This document shows, piece by piece, positions 40,628-51,897 of a stretch of DNA of 64,000 bases; the first letter of the stretch is position 1; every line of letters begins with the position of its first letter. The DNA comes from Pseudomonas sp. PICF141 (lineage in GTDB: Bacteria; Pseudomonadota; Gammaproteobacteria; Pseudomonadales; Pseudomonadaceae): NCBI RefSeq assembly GCF_002286815.1, contig NZ_MUNM01000020.1:1-64000 (forward strand), given 5' to 3'. The position numbers were made by a program, and so were the translations under genes. The notes beneath the pieces were generated by a model. It did no database searches, was not told the origin of the DNA, and was given only the letters and a program-made list of their open reading frames with translations.

Positions 40628-41508
40628 TGGCAACGTATGCCATCGGCGACTTGCAAGGCTGCCTTGAGCCACTGCAATGCCTGCTCAAGCAAGTCGCTTT
40701 CGACCCGGCAAAGGATCGCTTGTGGCTGGTGGGCGACCTCATCAACCGTGGCCCACAGTCGCTGGAGACCTTGCGCTTCCTTTATAGCATCCGCGAATCG
40801 CTGATCTGTGTACTCGGCAACCATGACCTGCATTTGCTGGCGGTCGGGCAAAACATCGAACGCCTGAAGAAGGCCGACACGCTGCGCGAGATTCTTGAAG
40901 CACCCGATTGCGGGGAGCTGCTGGAGTGGGTTCGCCAACAAAAGCTCATGCATTACGACGAGCAGCGCGATATCGCCCTGGTCCATGCCGGCATTCCGCC
41001 TCAATGGTCGCTGCGCAAAGCCTTGAAGTGCGCCGCCGAAGTCGAAGACGCCCTGCACGATGACAGTCGCTTCGCGCCTTACCTTGACGGCATGTACGGC
41101 AATGAACCGGTGAAATGGGACAACGACCTCAAAGGCGCGGCCCGCCTGAGGGTCATCACCAATTATTTCACCCGGATGCGTTTTTGCACCAGCGACGGCA
41201 AACTCGACCTCAAGGGCAAGGAAGGCATTGACACCGCACCGCCGGGTTATGCGCCATGGTTTGCCCACAAGGAACGCAAGACCAAAGGCCTGAAGATCAT
41301 CTTTGGCCATTGGGCGGCGCTCGAAGGCCAATGCAATGAGCCAGGCCTGTTTGCGCTCGACACCGGTTGCGTCTGGGGTGGCGCCATGACCCTGATGAAC
41401 GTCGACACCGGCGAGCGCCTGCAATGTAAATGTGACGCCCGGGGCAATACCCGGCCGCCGGTCGCCGCCTCTATCCCCGAACAAACGTCAGCCAACGCCC
41501 CGCGCTAG
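40627..41508 (+). CDS. apaH: Symmetrical bis(5'-nucleosyl)-tetraphosphatase
   Basis: Cleaves Ap4A to two ADP. The 293-residue metallophosphoesterase has the metal-binding signatures [27 protein letters not shown] and [14 protein letters not shown] within the first 80 residues, and HAGIPPQWS near residue 120. In other proteobacteria decapping of Np4-capped RNA has also been attributed to it. It follows apaG with a one-base overlap. Confidence 0.96.
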   Translation: MATYAIGDLQGCLEPLQCLLKQVAFDPAKDRLWLVGDLINRGPQSLETLRFLYSIRESLICVLGNHDLHLLAVGQNIERLKKADTLREILEAPDCGELLEWVRQQKLMHYDEQRDIALVHAGIPPQWSLRKALKCAAEVEDALHDDSRFAPYLDGMYGNEPVKWDNDLKGAARLRVITNYFTRMRFCTSDGKLDLKGKEGIDTAPPGYAPWFAHKERKTKGLKIIFGHWAALEGQCNEPGLFALDTGCVWGGAMTLMNVDTGERLQCKCDARGNTRPPVAASIPEQTSANAPR

Positions 41509-41541
41509 ACTGCGCATTCAGCCGAGCCACAGGAGCCCGCC

Positions 41542-41871
41542 ATGAGCGAATTCAAACGTATCCCCCCAGAACAGGCCCAAGCCTTGCGCGAACAAGGCGC
41601 GGTGGTGGTCGATGTCCGTGACCCGGCAACGTTTGCCGCACTGCACATCGCAGGATCCAAGCATCTGGATAATCATTCCCTGCATGCGTTCATTCAAGGC
41701 GCCGACCTGGACGCGCCGACGGTAGTGGTCTGCTATCACGGTAATTCCAGCCAGGGCGCGGCGGCCTATCTGATCAGCCAGGGCTTCTCCGACGTCTACA
41801 GCATGGATGGCGGTTTCGAACTGTGGCGTACGACTTATCCTTCGGAAACGGCGCAAGGCACTTCCGAATAA
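41542..41871 (+). CDS. glpE: Thiosulfate sulfurtransferase GlpE
   Basis: Single-domain rhodanese of 109 residues that transfers sulfane sulfur from thiosulfate to acceptors. The active-site loop with the catalytic Cys is [13 protein letters not shown] near residue 65, and the N-terminal [17 protein letters not shown] is typical. It follows apaH by 33 bases and is probably the last gene of the run from lptD. Confidence 0.93.
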   Translation: MSEFKRIPPEQAQALREQGAVVVDVRDPATFAALHIAGSKHLDNHSLHAFIQGADLDAPTVVVCYHGNSSQGAAAYLISQGFSDVYSMDGGFELWRTTYPSETAQGTSE

Positions 41872-41978
41872 TTTTTTTCAATGCGCGCAAGCCCCGGTCC
41901 CCGCGGGCTAGCGCGGTGACAGACGAACGGTCTGCCACAACTTATTACGCATCTTGCATTTCCCTTCCAAATTCCCAA

Positions 41979-41988
41979 CTATCCTTAA
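41979..41988 (+). promoter_or_regulatory. Candidate sigma-S -10 element upstream of prkA
   Basis: CTATCCTTAA differs at one position from the sigma-S extended -10 pattern CTAYRCTTAA. It lies 181 bases before the prkA start, in the 297-base gap after glpE. Stationary-phase control of the prkA-yeaH-spoVR genes is known in enterobacteria (yeaGH). A long leader would follow. No clear -35 is at the standard distance, which sigma-S tolerates. Confidence 0.4.
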
Positions 41989-42168
41989 GCGCAGGCCATC
42001 CAAAACAGGGGAGAGCCGGTACACCGGCGCACGGGTCATCGGGAGTAGCTTTCGGAGTTGTCATCTCCGGGAGAGTTCTGGGGGGTAAACAGCAACTGCC
42101 TGTTCGGTTGCTGCCAGCATCGACTGAGTGATCCGGCGTCGGCTCCACGTATCGAGCGAGGTGACGTC

Positions 42169-44091
42169 ATGAGTATCTTTAGCCACTTCCAACAACGCTT
42201 CGAGTCCACGCGCCAGGAAGAACTCTCGCTGCAAGAGTATCTGGAACTGTGCAAAAAGGACCGCAGCGCCTACGTTTCCGCCGCCGAGCGTCTCTTGCTG
42301 GCTATCGGAGAACCGGAGCTGCTCGACACCTCGACCAACTCGAGACTGTCGCGAATCTTTTCCAACAAGGTGATCCGCCGCTATCCGGCCTTTGAAGACT
42401 TCCACGGGATGGAAGAATGCATCGACCAGATCGTGTCGTATTTCCGCCATGCGGCCCAGGGTCTGGAAGAGAAGAAACAGATCCTCTACCTGCTCGGCCC
42501 TGTCGGTGGCGGTAAGTCGTCCCTGGCCGAAAAACTCAAACAATTGATCGAGAAAGTGCCCTTCTATGCCATTAAGGGCTCGCCGGTTTTCGAGTCGCCC
42601 CTGGGTCTGTTCAACGCCACTGAAGATGGCGCGATCCTCGAGGAAGACTTCGGCATTCCCCGGCGCTATCTCAATACCATCATGTCGCCATGGGCTACCA
42701 AGCGCCTGGCCGAATTCGGCGGCGACATCAGCCAGTTCCGCGTGGTGAAACTCTATCCATCGATCCTCAACCAGATCGCGGTAGCGAAAACCGAACCGGG
42801 CGATGAAAACAACCAGGACATCTCGGCGCTGGTAGGTAAGGTCGATATTCGCAAACTGGAAGAGTTCCCGCAGAACGACGCCGATGCCTATAGCTATTCG
42901 GGGGCGCTGTGCCGGGCCAACCAGGGCTTGATGGAATTCGTCGAAATGTTCAAGGCACCGATCAAGGTGCTGCACCCATTGCTGACAGCCACCCAGGAAG
43001 GCAACTACAACAGTACCGAAGGTTTGGGGGCGATTCCGTTTACCGGGATCCTGCTGGCCCACTCCAACGAATCGGAATGGCACACCTTCCGCAACAACAA
43101 GAACAACGAAGCATTCATCGACCGGATCTATATCGTCAAGGTACCGTACTGCCTGCGCGTCAGCGACGAGGTGAAGATCTACGACAAACTTCTGTTCAAC
43201 AGCTCATTGGCCAAGGCCCATTGCGCGCCCGATACCCTGAAAATGCTCGCGCAGTTCACCGTGCTCTCGCGCCTCAAGGAGCCGGAAAACTCCAACATCT
43301 ATTCCAAGATGCGTGTGTATGACGGCGAAAACCTCAAGGACACCGATCCGAAGGCCAAGTCGATCCAGGAATACCGCGACGCAGCGGGTGTCGACGAAGG
43401 CATGAACGGTCTGTCGACCCGCTTCGCCTTCAAGATTCTGTCGAAGGTCTTCAACTTCGATCCGCACGAAATCGCCGCCAACCCGGTACATCTGCTTTAC
43501 GTACTGGAACAGCAGATCGAACAGGAACAGTTCCAGGCAGAGACCCGCGAACGCTATCTGCGCTTCCTGAAGGAGTATCTGGCACCGCGTTATATCGAAT
43601 TCATCGGCAAGGAGATCCAGACTGCCTATCTCGAGTCTTACAGCGAGTACGGCCAGAACATCTTCGATCGCTACGTGCTGTACGCCGACTTCTGGATTCA
43701 GGATCAGGAGTACCGCGATCCGGAAACCGGCGAGATCCTCAACCGGGTAGCCCTGAACGAAGAACTGGAGAAAATCGAAAAACCGGCCGGCATCAGCAAT
43801 CCGAAGGATTTCCGCAACGAAATCGTCAACTTCGTACTGCGCGCGCGAGCCAACAACAACGGCAAGAACCCAACCTGGCTCAGCTACGAAAAACTGCGGG
43901 TGGTCATCGAGAAGAAAATGTTCTCCAACACCGAAGACTTGCTGCCGGTCATCAGCTTCAACGCCAAGGCCAGCAAAGAGGACCAGCAGAAGCACAACGA
44001 CTTCGTCACACGGATGGTCGAGCGGGGCTACACCGACAAACAGGTACGACTGCTGTCCGAGTGGTACTTGCGGGTCAGGAAATCCCAGTGA
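42169..44091 (+). CDS. prkA: PrkA family serine protein kinase (YeaG)
   Basis: AAA+/kinase hybrid of 640 residues. The N-terminal AAA domain has Walker A YLLGPVGGGKSSLAEKL near residue 110. The C-terminal PrkA domain (from about residue 390) resembles eukaryotic kinases. In enterobacteria YeaG works in stress and stationary-phase adaptation. The ATG at 42169 has GAGGTGA six bases upstream; the frame extends 37 codons further without conserved sequence. It is followed by yeaH and spoVR, the usual trio. Confidence 0.95.
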   Translation: MSIFSHFQQRFESTRQEELSLQEYLELCKKDRSAYVSAAERLLLAIGEPELLDTSTNSRLSRIFSNKVIRRYPAFEDFHGMEECIDQIVSYFRHAAQGLEEKKQILYLLGPVGGGKSSLAEKLKQLIEKVPFYAIKGSPVFESPLGLFNATEDGAILEEDFGIPRRYLNTIMSPWATKRLAEFGGDISQFRVVKLYPSILNQIAVAKTEPGDENNQDISALVGKVDIRKLEEFPQNDADAYSYSGALCRANQGLMEFVEMFKAPIKVLHPLLTATQEGNYNSTEGLGAIPFTGILLAHSNESEWHTFRNNKNNEAFIDRIYIVKVPYCLRVSDEVKIYDKLLFNSSLAKAHCAPDTLKMLAQFTVLSRLKEPENSNIYSKMRVYDGENLKDTDPKAKSIQEYRDAAGVDEGMNGLSTRFAFKILSKVFNFDPHEIAANPVHLLYVLEQQIEQEQFQAETRERYLRFLKEYLAPRYIEFIGKEIQTAYLESYSEYGQNIFDRYVLYADFWIQDQEYRDPETGEILNRVALNEELEKIEKPAGISNPKDFRNEIVNFVLRARANNNGKNPTWLSYEKLRVVIEKKMFSNTEDLLPVISFNAKASKEDQQKHNDFVTRMVERGYTDKQVRLLSEWYLRVRKSQ

Positions 44092-44092
44092 G

Positions 44093-44217
44093 GCAGCTGC
44101 AAGCGGCAGGCTACAAGCCTCAAGCACACCGTATGGGCGCTTGAGGCCCTGTTTCGTGGCTCTGCTTGCTTTGAAAGCTTCGAGCTTGCAGCTTGAAGCT
44201 TGTTACTGGTAGCTGCC
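44093..44217. repeat. Imperfect inverted repeat rich in AAGCTGCAAGC units
   Basis: The gap between prkA and yeaH holds aggcagctgcaagcggcagg near the left end and agcttgcagcttgaagcttg plus ggtagctgcc near the right end, together able to form a long imperfect stem. A similar stretch lies near 27088-27112. It may reduce read-through from prkA into yeaH. Confidence 0.6.
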
Positions 44218-44230
44218 CGGAGGGCTCCCT

Positions 44231-45502
44231 ATGAGCTATGTGATCGACCGACGTCTCAATGGCAAGAACAAGAGCACGGTAAACCGTCAGCGGTTTCTGC
44301 GGCGCTACCGTGATCACATCAAAAAGGCTGTCGAAGAGGCGGTCAGCCGGCGTTCCATCACCGATATGGAGCACGGCGAGCAGATCAGCATTCCCGGTCG
44401 CGACATCGACGAGCCGGTGCTTCACCACGGTCGTGGCGGCAAGCAAACCATCGTGCACCCCGGCAACAAGGAATTCACCAGCGGTGAGCACATTGCCCGC
44501 CCGCCAGGAGGAGGCGGCGGCAGAGGCCCTGGCAAGGCCGGTAACACCGGCGAAGGGATGGACGAGTTCGTCTTCCAGATTACCCAGGAGGAATTCCTCG
44601 AATTCATGTTCGAGGACCTTGAACTGCCTAACCTGGTAAAACGCCACCTGACCGGTACCGACACCTTCAAGACCGTACGCGCCGGTATCAGCAACGAAGG
44701 CAACCCGTCACGTATCAACATTATCCGTACGCTGCGTTCGGCCCATGCCCGGCGCATTGCCTTGTCCGGCAGCAGCCGGGCGAAGCTGCGCGAAGCCAAA
44801 GAGGAACTGCTGCGGCTGAAACGGGAAGAACCGGACAACTTCGGCGATATCCAGGACCTCGAAGCAGAAATCGAGAAACTCAGTGCGCGCATTCACCGAG
44901 TGCCATTTCTCGACACCTTCGACCTCAAGTACAACCTGCTGATCAAGCAGCCGAACCCTAGCTCCAAAGCAGTAATGTTTTGCTTGATGGACGTATCCGG
45001 CTCCATGACCCAGGCGACCAAGGACATCGCCAAACGCTTCTTCATCCTGCTGTACCTGTTCCTCAAGCGGAACTACGACAAAATCGACGTTGTATTCATT
45101 CGCCACCACACCAGCGCCCGCGAAGTGGATGAGGAGGAGTTTTTCTATTCTCGGGAAACCGGCGGCACGATCGTCTCCAGCGCCTTGAAACTGATGCAAG
45201 AGATCATGGCCGAGCGTTATCCGAGCAACGAATGGAATATCTATGCCGCCCAAGCGTCAGACGGCGACAACTGGAACGACGATTCGCCGATCTGCCGCGA
45301 CATCCTGATCAATCAGATCATGCCGTACGTGCAGTACTACACTTATGTTGAGATTACCCCGCGCGAACATCAGGCCCTGTGGTTCGAATACGAACGCATC
45401 GCCGAAGCCTTCTCTGACACTTTTGCCCAGCAGCAACTGGTCTCGGCCGGGGATATCTATCCGGTCTTTCGTGAACTCTTCCAGCGCAGGTTAGTGACAT
45501 GA
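44231..45502 (+). CDS. yeaH: YeaH/DUF444 family protein with VWA-like domain
   Basis: A 423-residue protein of the UPF0229 family. It has a Gly-rich stretch near residue 95 ([15 protein letters not shown]). A C-terminal von Willebrand A-like fold carries the MIDAS-type metal motif [17 protein letters not shown] near residue 250. The biochemical role is unknown; it is usually encoded between PrkA and SpoVR and is thought to work with them. GGAGG lies upstream of the ATG. The stop overlaps the spoVR start by four bases. Confidence 0.93.
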   Translation: MSYVIDRRLNGKNKSTVNRQRFLRRYRDHIKKAVEEAVSRRSITDMEHGEQISIPGRDIDEPVLHHGRGGKQTIVHPGNKEFTSGEHIARPPGGGGGRGPGKAGNTGEGMDEFVFQITQEEFLEFMFEDLELPNLVKRHLTGTDTFKTVRAGISNEGNPSRINIIRTLRSAHARRIALSGSSRAKLREAKEELLRLKREEPDNFGDIQDLEAEIEKLSARIHRVPFLDTFDLKYNLLIKQPNPSSKAVMFCLMDVSGSMTQATKDIAKRFFILLYLFLKRNYDKIDVVFIRHHTSAREVDEEEFFYSRETGGTIVSSALKLMQEIMAERYPSNEWNIYAAQASDGDNWNDDSPICRDILINQIMPYVQYYTYVEITPREHQALWFEYERIAEAFSDTFAQQQLVSAGDIYPVFRELFQRRLVT

Positions 45503-47061
45503 CCGCCAAAGAGCAGAAGCGCCAACCCATTTCCACCGGCTCCGAATGGACATTCGAGCTGATCCAGGCCTACGACCGCGAAATCAGTCGTCTCGCGGCC
45601 CGCTACGCGCTGGATACGTATCCCAACCAGATCGAAGTGATCACCGCCGAGCAGATGATGGACGCTTATGCCTCTGTCGGCATGCCCTTGGGTTATCACC
45701 ATTGGTCCTATGGCAAACATTTCCTCAGCACCGAAAAATCCTACAGTCGCGGCCAGATGGGGCTGGCCTACGAGATTGTGATCAATTCGGACCCCTGCAT
45801 CGCCTATCTGATGGAAGAAAACACCATTTGCATGCAGGCTCTGGTGGTAGCTCACGCGTGCTATGGCCATAACAGTTTCTTCAAAGGCAACTACCTGTTC
45901 CGCACCTGGACCGACGCCAGCTCGATCATCGATTACCTGGTGTTCGCCAAGCAGTACATCATGCAGTGCGAAGAACGCCATGGCATCGACGCGGTAGAAG
46001 ACTTGCTCGATTCCTGCCATGCCCTGATGAACTACGGAGTCGACCGGTACAAACGTCCTTATCCGATTTCCGCCGAGGAAGAACGCCGTCGGCAGAAGGA
46101 TCGGGAAGAGCATCTGCAAAAGCAGATCAATGATTTGTGGCGGACCATTCCAAAAGGCGCGGACAAGTACAGTGACAAGGACAATGCACGCTTCCCCGCC
46201 GAACCTCAGGAAAACATCCTGTATTTCATCGAAAAACACGCGCCGTTGCTGGAGCCCTGGCAGCGCGAGATCGTGCGGATCGTACGCAAGATTGCCCAGT
46301 ATTTTTATCCACAGCGCCAGACCCAGGTGATGAACGAAGGCTGGGCAACGTTCTGGCATTACACTTTGATGAACGACTTGTATGACGAAGGCCTGGTCAC
46401 TGACGGTTTCATGATGGAGTTTCTGACCTCCCATACCAGCGTGGTGTTTCAGCCCGGTTTCGACAGCCCCTATTACAGCGGAATCAACCCCTACACCTTG
46501 GGTTTTGCCATGTATCGCGATATCCGCCGGATATGCGAACACCCCACCGAAGAGGACTATCGCTGGTTCCCGGAAATCGCCGGTACCGACTGGCTGTCCA
46601 GCATCAAATTCGCCATGAGCAGTTTCAAGGACGAGAGTTTCATTCTGCAGTACCTCTCGCCCAAGGTGATCCGCGACTTAAAACTATTCAGCATCCTCGA
46701 TGACGATCAGAAAGACGATCTGCTGGTTCCGGCGATACACGATGAAGAAGGCTATAGAACCATTCGCGAAACCCTGGCGGCGCAATACAACCTGGGCAAT
46801 CGCGAACCCAACATACAGATCTACAGCATCGACCGGCGTGGCGACCGCTCTCTGACCTTGCGTCACCAGCAACACGACCGCAAACCGCTGGGCGATTCCA
46901 CCGACGAAGTACTCAAGCATCTGCACCGCCTCTGGGGCTTCGACATTCACCTGGAAACCTTGCAAGGGGATCAGGTAATGAAAACCCACCATATTCCGCC
47001 CAGAAGTGAACACGGCGAGGGGGATTATGGCCGGCTGGACCTGGCAGTCATTCATCTTTGA
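45499..47061 (+). CDS. SpoVR family protein (YcgB)
   Basis: A 520-residue protein named after a Bacillus sporulation factor although pseudomonads do not sporulate. Conserved segments include [19 protein letters not shown] near residue 58, [19 protein letters not shown] near 120 and [19 protein letters not shown] near 280, rich in His and Glu as in a metal site. The function is unknown. It is third in the coupled prkA-yeaH-spoVR set. Confidence 0.93.
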   Translation: MTAKEQKRQPISTGSEWTFELIQAYDREISRLAARYALDTYPNQIEVITAEQMMDAYASVGMPLGYHHWSYGKHFLSTEKSYSRGQMGLAYEIVINSDPCIAYLMEENTICMQALVVAHACYGHNSFFKGNYLFRTWTDASSIIDYLVFAKQYIMQCEERHGIDAVEDLLDSCHALMNYGVDRYKRPYPISAEEERRRQKDREEHLQKQINDLWRTIPKGADKYSDKDNARFPAEPQENILYFIEKHAPLLEPWQREIVRIVRKIAQYFYPQRQTQVMNEGWATFWHYTLMNDLYDEGLVTDGFMMEFLTSHTSVVFQPGFDSPYYSGINPYTLGFAMYRDIRRICEHPTEEDYRWFPEIAGTDWLSSIKFAMSSFKDESFILQYLSPKVIRDLKLFSILDDDQKDDLLVPAIHDEEGYRTIRETLAAQYNLGNREPNIQIYSIDRRGDRSLTLRHQQHDRKPLGDSTDEVLKHLHRLWGFDIHLETLQGDQVMKTHHIPPRSEHGEGDYGRLDLAVIHL

Positions 47062-47125
47062 TCTGCTTTTCTGCCTCCGCAAGTTCGACGCAAAGGTTAT
47101 TCTGTCGGGCTAACGGAGGCTCTCT

Positions 47126-48355
47126 ATGCAGATTTATAAAGTCGGCGGTGCGGTCCGCGATCGCCTGCTGGGCAAACCTGTCACCGATATCGACTGGGTT
47201 GTTGTAGGCGCCACCACTGAAGAAATGCTCGCCAAGGGCTTTCGTCCGGTGGGCGCAGACTTCCCGGTGTTTCTTCACCCCAAAAGCGGCGAGGAATACG
47301 CCCTCGCCCGCACCGAACGCAAAAACGGGCGCGGCTACGGCGGCTTCATCTTTCACGCCAGCCCGGATGTCACCCTCGAAGAAGATCTGATTCGCCGTGA
47401 CCTGACGATCAACGCCATGGCCGAAGACGATCAACAGAACCTGACCGATCCTTACCACGGCCAACGGGATCTCGAAGCTCGCTTGCTGCGCCACGTTTCC
47501 CCCGCATTCGCCGAAGATCCACTCCGTGTTTTGCGCGTTGCCCGCTTTGCCGCTCGTTATGCGGAACTGGGTTTCACCGTCGCCCCCGAGACTCTGGAGC
47601 TGATGCGTCAACTCAGCGAATCAGGTGAATTGGAGGCATTGACGCCCGAACGCAGCTGGAAAGAAATCGCCCGCGCACTGATGGAAGACCAGCCCCAGGT
47701 ATTCATCGAGGTGCTGCGCGAATGCGGCGCGCTCAAGGTGTTGATGCCGGAAGTCGACGCGCTGTTCGGTGTACCCCAACCTGAAGCCCATCACCCGGAA
47801 ATCGACACGGGGGTGCATACCCTGAGCGTGTTGGAGCAAGCGGCGCTGCACAGACAACCGCTGACCGTACGCTGGGCCTGCTTGCTGCATGACTTGGGCA
47901 AAGGTTTGACGCCTGAGGAAGAATGGCCCCGCCACATCGCTCACGAGCACAAAGGTCTGAAGCTGATCAAAGCGGTCAATGAGCGCTTCAAGGCACCCAA
48001 AGACTGTCAGGAGTTGGCGCTGCTGGTGGGCAAATATCACACCCATGGCCATCGTGCGCTGGAGCTGAAAGCGTCGACCTTGCTGGAGTTGCTGCAGAGT
48101 TTCGACGTCTATCGTCGACCTCAGCGCTTTGAGGAGTTTATCGCGGCGTGCGAGATGGACGCTCGAGGGCGTAAAGGCTTGGAGCAGCGAAGTTATCCAC
48201 AGGCGGATTATTTACGGGGCGCGGCAACTGCAGCGCGAAGTGTTGCCGTTCAGCCGTTGCTGGAGAAGGGATTCAAAGGACCGGAATTGGGCGAGGCAAT
48301 CAAAGGCGAGCGGCTCAAGGCGTTGAAGGCTTACAAAGCGGCGGCGCCTGCTTGA
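47126..48355 (+). CDS. cca: Multifunctional CCA-adding enzyme
   Basis: Adds or repairs the CCA end of tRNAs. The 409-residue class II nucleotidyltransferase starts [24 protein letters not shown], with catalytic acidic residues in the DxD pattern, followed by [12 protein letters not shown] near residue 92. An HD domain with [18 protein letters not shown] lies near residue 253, indicating the phosphatase/phosphodiesterase-bearing form known from E. coli. It is convergent with folK, with a REPIN between. Confidence 0.95.
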   Translation: MQIYKVGGAVRDRLLGKPVTDIDWVVVGATTEEMLAKGFRPVGADFPVFLHPKSGEEYALARTERKNGRGYGGFIFHASPDVTLEEDLIRRDLTINAMAEDDQQNLTDPYHGQRDLEARLLRHVSPAFAEDPLRVLRVARFAARYAELGFTVAPETLELMRQLSESGELEALTPERSWKEIARALMEDQPQVFIEVLRECGALKVLMPEVDALFGVPQPEAHHPEIDTGVHTLSVLEQAALHRQPLTVRWACLLHDLGKGLTPEEEWPRHIAHEHKGLKLIKAVNERFKAPKDCQELALLVGKYHTHGHRALELKASTLLELLQSFDVYRRPQRFEEFIAACEMDARGRKGLEQRSYPQADYLRGAATAARSVAVQPLLEKGFKGPELGEAIKGERLKALKAYKAAAPA

Positions 48356-48360
48356 AAAGC

Positions 48361-48432
48361 ATCGCGGGCAAGCCTCGCTCCTACAGGTGATGAACGGCGT
48401 CACCTTTAGGAGCGAGGCTTGCCCGCGAAGGC
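48361..48432. repeat. REPIN
   Basis: Inverted REP pair (atcgcgggcaagcctcgctc and gagcgaggcttgcccgcgaa) separating the convergent cca and folK genes. Confidence 0.88.
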
Positions 48433-48442
48433 GTCTTGCGCC

Positions 48443-48961
48443 TCACAACAAATTCGAAGGAGTCAACTGCTTACCGCGCCACTCAAAAGCCACCGGCGCC
48501 AACACCTGATCGATCTGCGCTTCATCCCACAGAGTGGCAAAGCTCTTGCCTACACCCGGATGCACACGATCCGGTGCAATCAACGACAACGGCCACAGCA
48601 CGAAGGCGTTTTTCAGAATCTCTGCCCTGGGCAAGATCAAGCCATCGAAGTTGCCCACCAGATCGCCGAACAGCAGCACGTCGATATCCAGCGGCAAGCC
48701 CTTGCGGTCGGGCGCGTACCGACCGTTATCCGCCTCGATGAATTTCAACCGTCGATCCAGTTCCATCAGCGGCAGATCGGTGAAGGCCGAGACCACGAAG
48801 TTGAAAAACGGCCCGCTCTTGATCCCTACCGGCTGGCTTTCGAATACCGCCGAACAGCGCATATCCACCAGGAAAGCCGCCAGGGCGTCCAGGCCTGCCT
48901 GCAAATGGGCTTCGCGCTCGATATTGCTACCGAGCCCGAGGTATACCTGAGTCAGCGACAT
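48443..48961 (-). CDS. folK: 6-hydroxymethyl-7,8-dihydropterin pyrophosphokinase
   Basis: Activates the pterin with ATP ahead of condensation with p-aminobenzoate in folate synthesis. The 172-residue protein has the start [18 protein letters not shown] and the signature LPLDIDVLLFGDLV near residue 90, with the two Asp that bind magnesium. It overlaps folB by ten bases, an arrangement that supplies two consecutive enzymes. Confidence 0.95.
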   Translation of the reverse strand: MSLTQVYLGLGSNIEREAHLQAGLDALAAFLVDMRCSAVFESQPVGIKSGPFFNFVVSAFTDLPLMELDRRLKFIEADNGRYAPDRKGLPLDIDVLLFGDLVGNFDGLILPRAEILKNAFVLWPLSLIAPDRVHPGVGKSFATLWDEAQIDQVLAPVAFEWRGKQLTPSNLL

Positions 48962-49308
48962 CCGCGCTCGATCTCCACGCCCACACCACCGGTGGCAGCC
49001 GGGATGGCACCTGGCTTGGTCAGCTTGAGGCGCATCCAGGTGATCTTGAATTCGCTCATCAGCACTTGCGCCAGACGTTCGGCAAAAGTTTCGACCAGTT
49101 GAAACTGAGCCTGCTCGGCAAATGCCTGGATGCGTGACGAAACGCTCGCGTAGTCGAGCGCCAGGGTCAGGTCATCACCGGCTGCGGCCGGACGATTGTC
49201 CCAAGCGAAGCTCAGATCAAGTCGCAGACACTGTCGGATGCCTCGTTCCCAGTCGTAGGCACCGATTACGGTGTCGACTTCCAGGCCCTCGATAAACACT
49301 CTGTCCAA
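48952..49308 (-). CDS. folB: Dihydroneopterin aldolase
   Basis: Cleaves dihydroneopterin to the FolK substrate. The 118-residue protein begins [23 protein letters not shown] and has [17 protein letters not shown] near residue 75. No ATG is available at the right place. The TTG at 49308 gives the conserved start and has GGAG at about nine bases; a second TTG at 49332 would add eight non-conserved residues. Coupled to folK and divergent from plsY. Confidence 0.92.
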   Translation of the reverse strand: MDRVFIEGLEVDTVIGAYDWERGIRQCLRLDLSFAWDNRPAAAGDDLTLALDYASVSSRIQAFAEQAQFQLVETFAERLAQVLMSEFKITWMRLKLTKPGAIPAATGGVGVEIERGCR

Positions 49309-49382
49309 GCACTTCTCTCCACTGCACGACAAGGGCGCAATGCGCCGTTAGAATCAGGGCGTCCTCGCCCGGAATAGTTAGC

Positions 49383-49952
49383 ATGTTTTGGTTACTGGCG
49401 ATCCTCGCCTACCTGCTCGGCTCTCTGTCCTTCGCCATTTTGCTCAGCCGCCTGACCGGTAACCCCGATCCGCGAATGAGTGGCTCGGGCAATGCCGGTG
49501 CCACCAATATGTTGCGCCTGGCCGGCAGGAAACTCGCCATCCTGACCTTGCTCGGCGACCTGAACAAAGGTCTGCTACCCGTATTGATCGCAGGTGCAGC
49601 GGGCCTTTCGCTGCAGCAACAAGCCTGGATCGGCGTCTGCGCCGTTATCGGGCACCTGTTTCCGCTGTACTTCCGCTTTCGCGGTGGCAAGGGTGTCGCC
49701 ACCGCGGCCGGCATGCTGCTGGGACTCTACCCGCCCGCCGCACTGCTGGCGGTCTGCGCCTGGCTGCTGACGTTCTACCTGACCCGCACCAGCTCACTCG
49801 CAGCCCTGATTGCCACACCACTGACCCTGCCGCTGCTTGCCTGGCAAGAACCGGCGGCACTGCTCCCCATGAGCGCGCTCACAGGCCTGATCGTCTGGCG
49901 TCATCGCGGCAATCTACGCGACCTGTTTGCCGGGCGCGAACGGCATTTTTAA
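49383..49952 (+). CDS. plsY: Acyl-phosphate:glycerol-3-phosphate acyltransferase
   Basis: Inner-membrane enzyme that makes lysophosphatidate for phospholipid synthesis. The 189-residue protein has about five helices and the three PlsY motifs: [28 protein letters not shown] with GDLNKG, and [21 protein letters not shown]. Convergent with tsaD. Confidence 0.95.
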   Translation: MFWLLAILAYLLGSLSFAILLSRLTGNPDPRMSGSGNAGATNMLRLAGRKLAILTLLGDLNKGLLPVLIAGAAGLSLQQQAWIGVCAVIGHLFPLYFRFRGGKGVATAAGMLLGLYPPAALLAVCAWLLTFYLTRTSSLAALIATPLTLPLLAWQEPAALLPMSALTGLIVWRHRGNLRDLFAGRERHF

Positions 49953-49975
49953 ATACCGCACGTGAACGCCGCTCA

Positions 49976-51001
49976 TTACAACGCCGACAATTGCTCCATC
50001 GGCCAGCGCGCCTGCACGCTGATCGCCAGGCTTTCATGCTGGCCTGCCTGCAAGCGCTGGCAACCGGCAAACGCGATCATCGCGCCATTATCGGTGCAGA
50101 ACTCCGGACGGGCATAAAACACTTCACCCTTCATGTCGCCGAGCATTTTTTCCAGTGAAGCCCGCAGCGCCTTGTTGGCGCTGACGCCCCCTGCGATGAC
50201 CAGACGCTTGAGACCCGCCTGTTTCAGCGCACGCTTGCACTTGATGGTCAAAGTCTCCACCACGGCCTGCTGGAACGCCAGCGAGATGTCGCAACGGGCT
50301 TGCTCGCTGTCGTCCCCGGCGCTGACGCTCTGCTGCCAAGTGTTCAGGGCGAAGGTTTTCAGGCCGCTGAAGCTGAAAGCCAAGCCTGGACGATCACACA
50401 TCGGACGCGGAAAAGTGAAACGTCCTGCAACGCCCTGCTCCGCCAGACGCGCGATTTCCGGGCCACCCGGGTAATTCAGGCCCATCATCTTCGCTGTCTT
50501 GTCAAATGCTTCGCCGGCAGCATCGTCAAGGGTCTCGCCAAGGAGCGTGTATTGGCCAATCCCGTCGACCTGAACCAGCTGTGTATGACCACCTGACACC
50601 AACAAAGCGACGAACGGGAACTCAGGCGGTTGCTTCTCCAGCATCGGCGCCAGCAAATGTCCTTCCATGTGATGCACACCCAGGGCCGGGATCCCCCAGG
50701 CAAAGGCCAGCGCCTGGGCGCAGGAAGCTCCCACCAGCAAGGCTCCCACCAAGCCGGGACCGGCGGTATATGCGATGGCGTCGATCTCGGTCGGCACACA
50801 GTCGGCCTCGGCCAGGACCTGACGAATCAAGGGCAGCATGCGTTTGACGTGATCACGGGACGCCAGCTCCGGCACCACGCCACCATAGGCACGATGCAGA
50901 TCGATCTGACTGAACAACGCGTCGGCCAACAACCCGCGTTCACTGTCGTAAAGCGCGACACCGGTTTCGTCGCAAGAGGTTTCTAATCCCAGTACTAGCA
51001 T
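49976..51001 (-). CDS. tsaD: tRNA N6-adenosine threonylcarbamoyltransferase
   Basis: Catalytic subunit of the complex that makes t6A37 in ANN-decoding tRNAs. The 341-residue protein starts [17 protein letters not shown]. It has metal-binding histidines in [15 protein letters not shown] near residue 108 and the nucleotide motif VSGGHTQLV near residue 134. Full length. Divergent from rpsU, as in many gammaproteobacteria. Confidence 0.96.
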   Translation of the reverse strand: MLVLGLETSCDETGVALYDSERGLLADALFSQIDLHRAYGGVVPELASRDHVKRMLPLIRQVLAEADCVPTEIDAIAYTAGPGLVGALLVGASCAQALAFAWGIPALGVHHMEGHLLAPMLEKQPPEFPFVALLVSGGHTQLVQVDGIGQYTLLGETLDDAAGEAFDKTAKMMGLNYPGGPEIARLAEQGVAGRFTFPRPMCDRPGLAFSFSGLKTFALNTWQQSVSAGDDSEQARCDISLAFQQAVVETLTIKCKRALKQAGLKRLVIAGGVSANKALRASLEKMLGDMKGEVFYARPEFCTDNGAMIAFAGCQRLQAGQHESLAISVQARWPMEQLSAL

Positions 51002-51200
51002 GGGTTTGCGCCTTGTAGAGGCTGAATTCGAAGGCGCGCATAATAGTCGTCGCGTGATGCCCCGACCAGCGGTTTTCGATCAGAGGCTTTGCATTCCGAG
51101 CGATGAGGGGTTAACATCCGCAACCCTTAAAAACCGACGTCTTCAAGTGCTCTTTTGCCGCGAGGATGTTGACCCCGGTAATGAATGAAGGTAGCTCTGG

Positions 51201-51416
51201 ATGCCAGCCGTCAAAGTAAAAGAGAACGAACCCTTCGACGTAGCTCTGCGTCGTTTCAAGCGCTCCTGCGAAAAAGCCGGTGTACTGGCTGAAGTTCGTA
51301 GCCGCGAATTTTACGAGAAGCCAACTTCTGAGCGTAAGCGCAAGGCAGCAGCCGCTGTTAAGCGTCACGCCAAGAAAGTTCAGCGCGAACAGCGCCGCGC
51401 CGTTCGTCTGTACTAA
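51201..51416 (+). CDS. rpsU: 30S ribosomal protein S21
   Basis: Small basic ribosomal protein of 71 residues ([20 protein letters not shown] at the start, [16 protein letters not shown] at the end). The length is exact for the family. It heads the rpsU-dnaG-rpoD macromolecular synthesis locus; a hairpin 30 bases past its stop may lower read-through into dnaG. Confidence 0.97.
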
Positions 51417-51897
51417 TATACAGACGATCGTAGCAAGCTTCTGCCAAGCCCGGCCCTCAGCCGGGCTAATGGCATTTGCGGACAACGCTTGATGCTTCAC
51501 CGTCAAAGCCGCAGACGCGACCGAGACAAACCTGCTTCACAGCGTCAGACCTGGCTCTTTTGCCAGCGGTGCACGTCTTTTCTGACGAGCCTTCCAAGGC
51601 TACTGACGAGCACACCCACTGATTCCTCTCACGACGATCAGCCCAAGGCACCTTCTTGCGTGCCCGCTTATGAGCTATCCGAGGCCAATGACTGGCCGTC
51701 GCCGGATTCAGCGAAACACTTTCAAATAGTCGAATACTGATTGGTATTAACGTCAGTGGATTTTCGGCAGATACACTTCCCGACAGCGATACGCAGACGA
51801 CACAGGTCGAGCCGCACACCTTGCGCGCCTCGAACAACGACCCGCGTTTGGCCGCCTTTCGTTTTGGGTCCATTTCAGCGCAGATGACGAGAACGCC
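51417..51897 (+). promoter_or_regulatory. Gene-free rpsU-dnaG interval with hairpin
   Basis: This is 481 bases between rpsU and dnaG. A 7-bp hairpin AGCCCGG/CCGGGCT (51447-51467) lies just past rpsU but lacks a T-run, so it is at most a weak attenuator. The rest has no convincing ORF. In PAO1 I recall a yqeY-like gene here; none of its expected sequence is recognisable. It probably holds the leader and promoters of dnaG. Confidence 0.5.

Noticed and set aside
51466..51873. Minus-strand 135-codon ORF in the rpsU-dnaG gap
   Set aside because: No ribosome site, no recognisable domain, unusual Cys/Ser-rich composition, and it opposes the direction of this locus.
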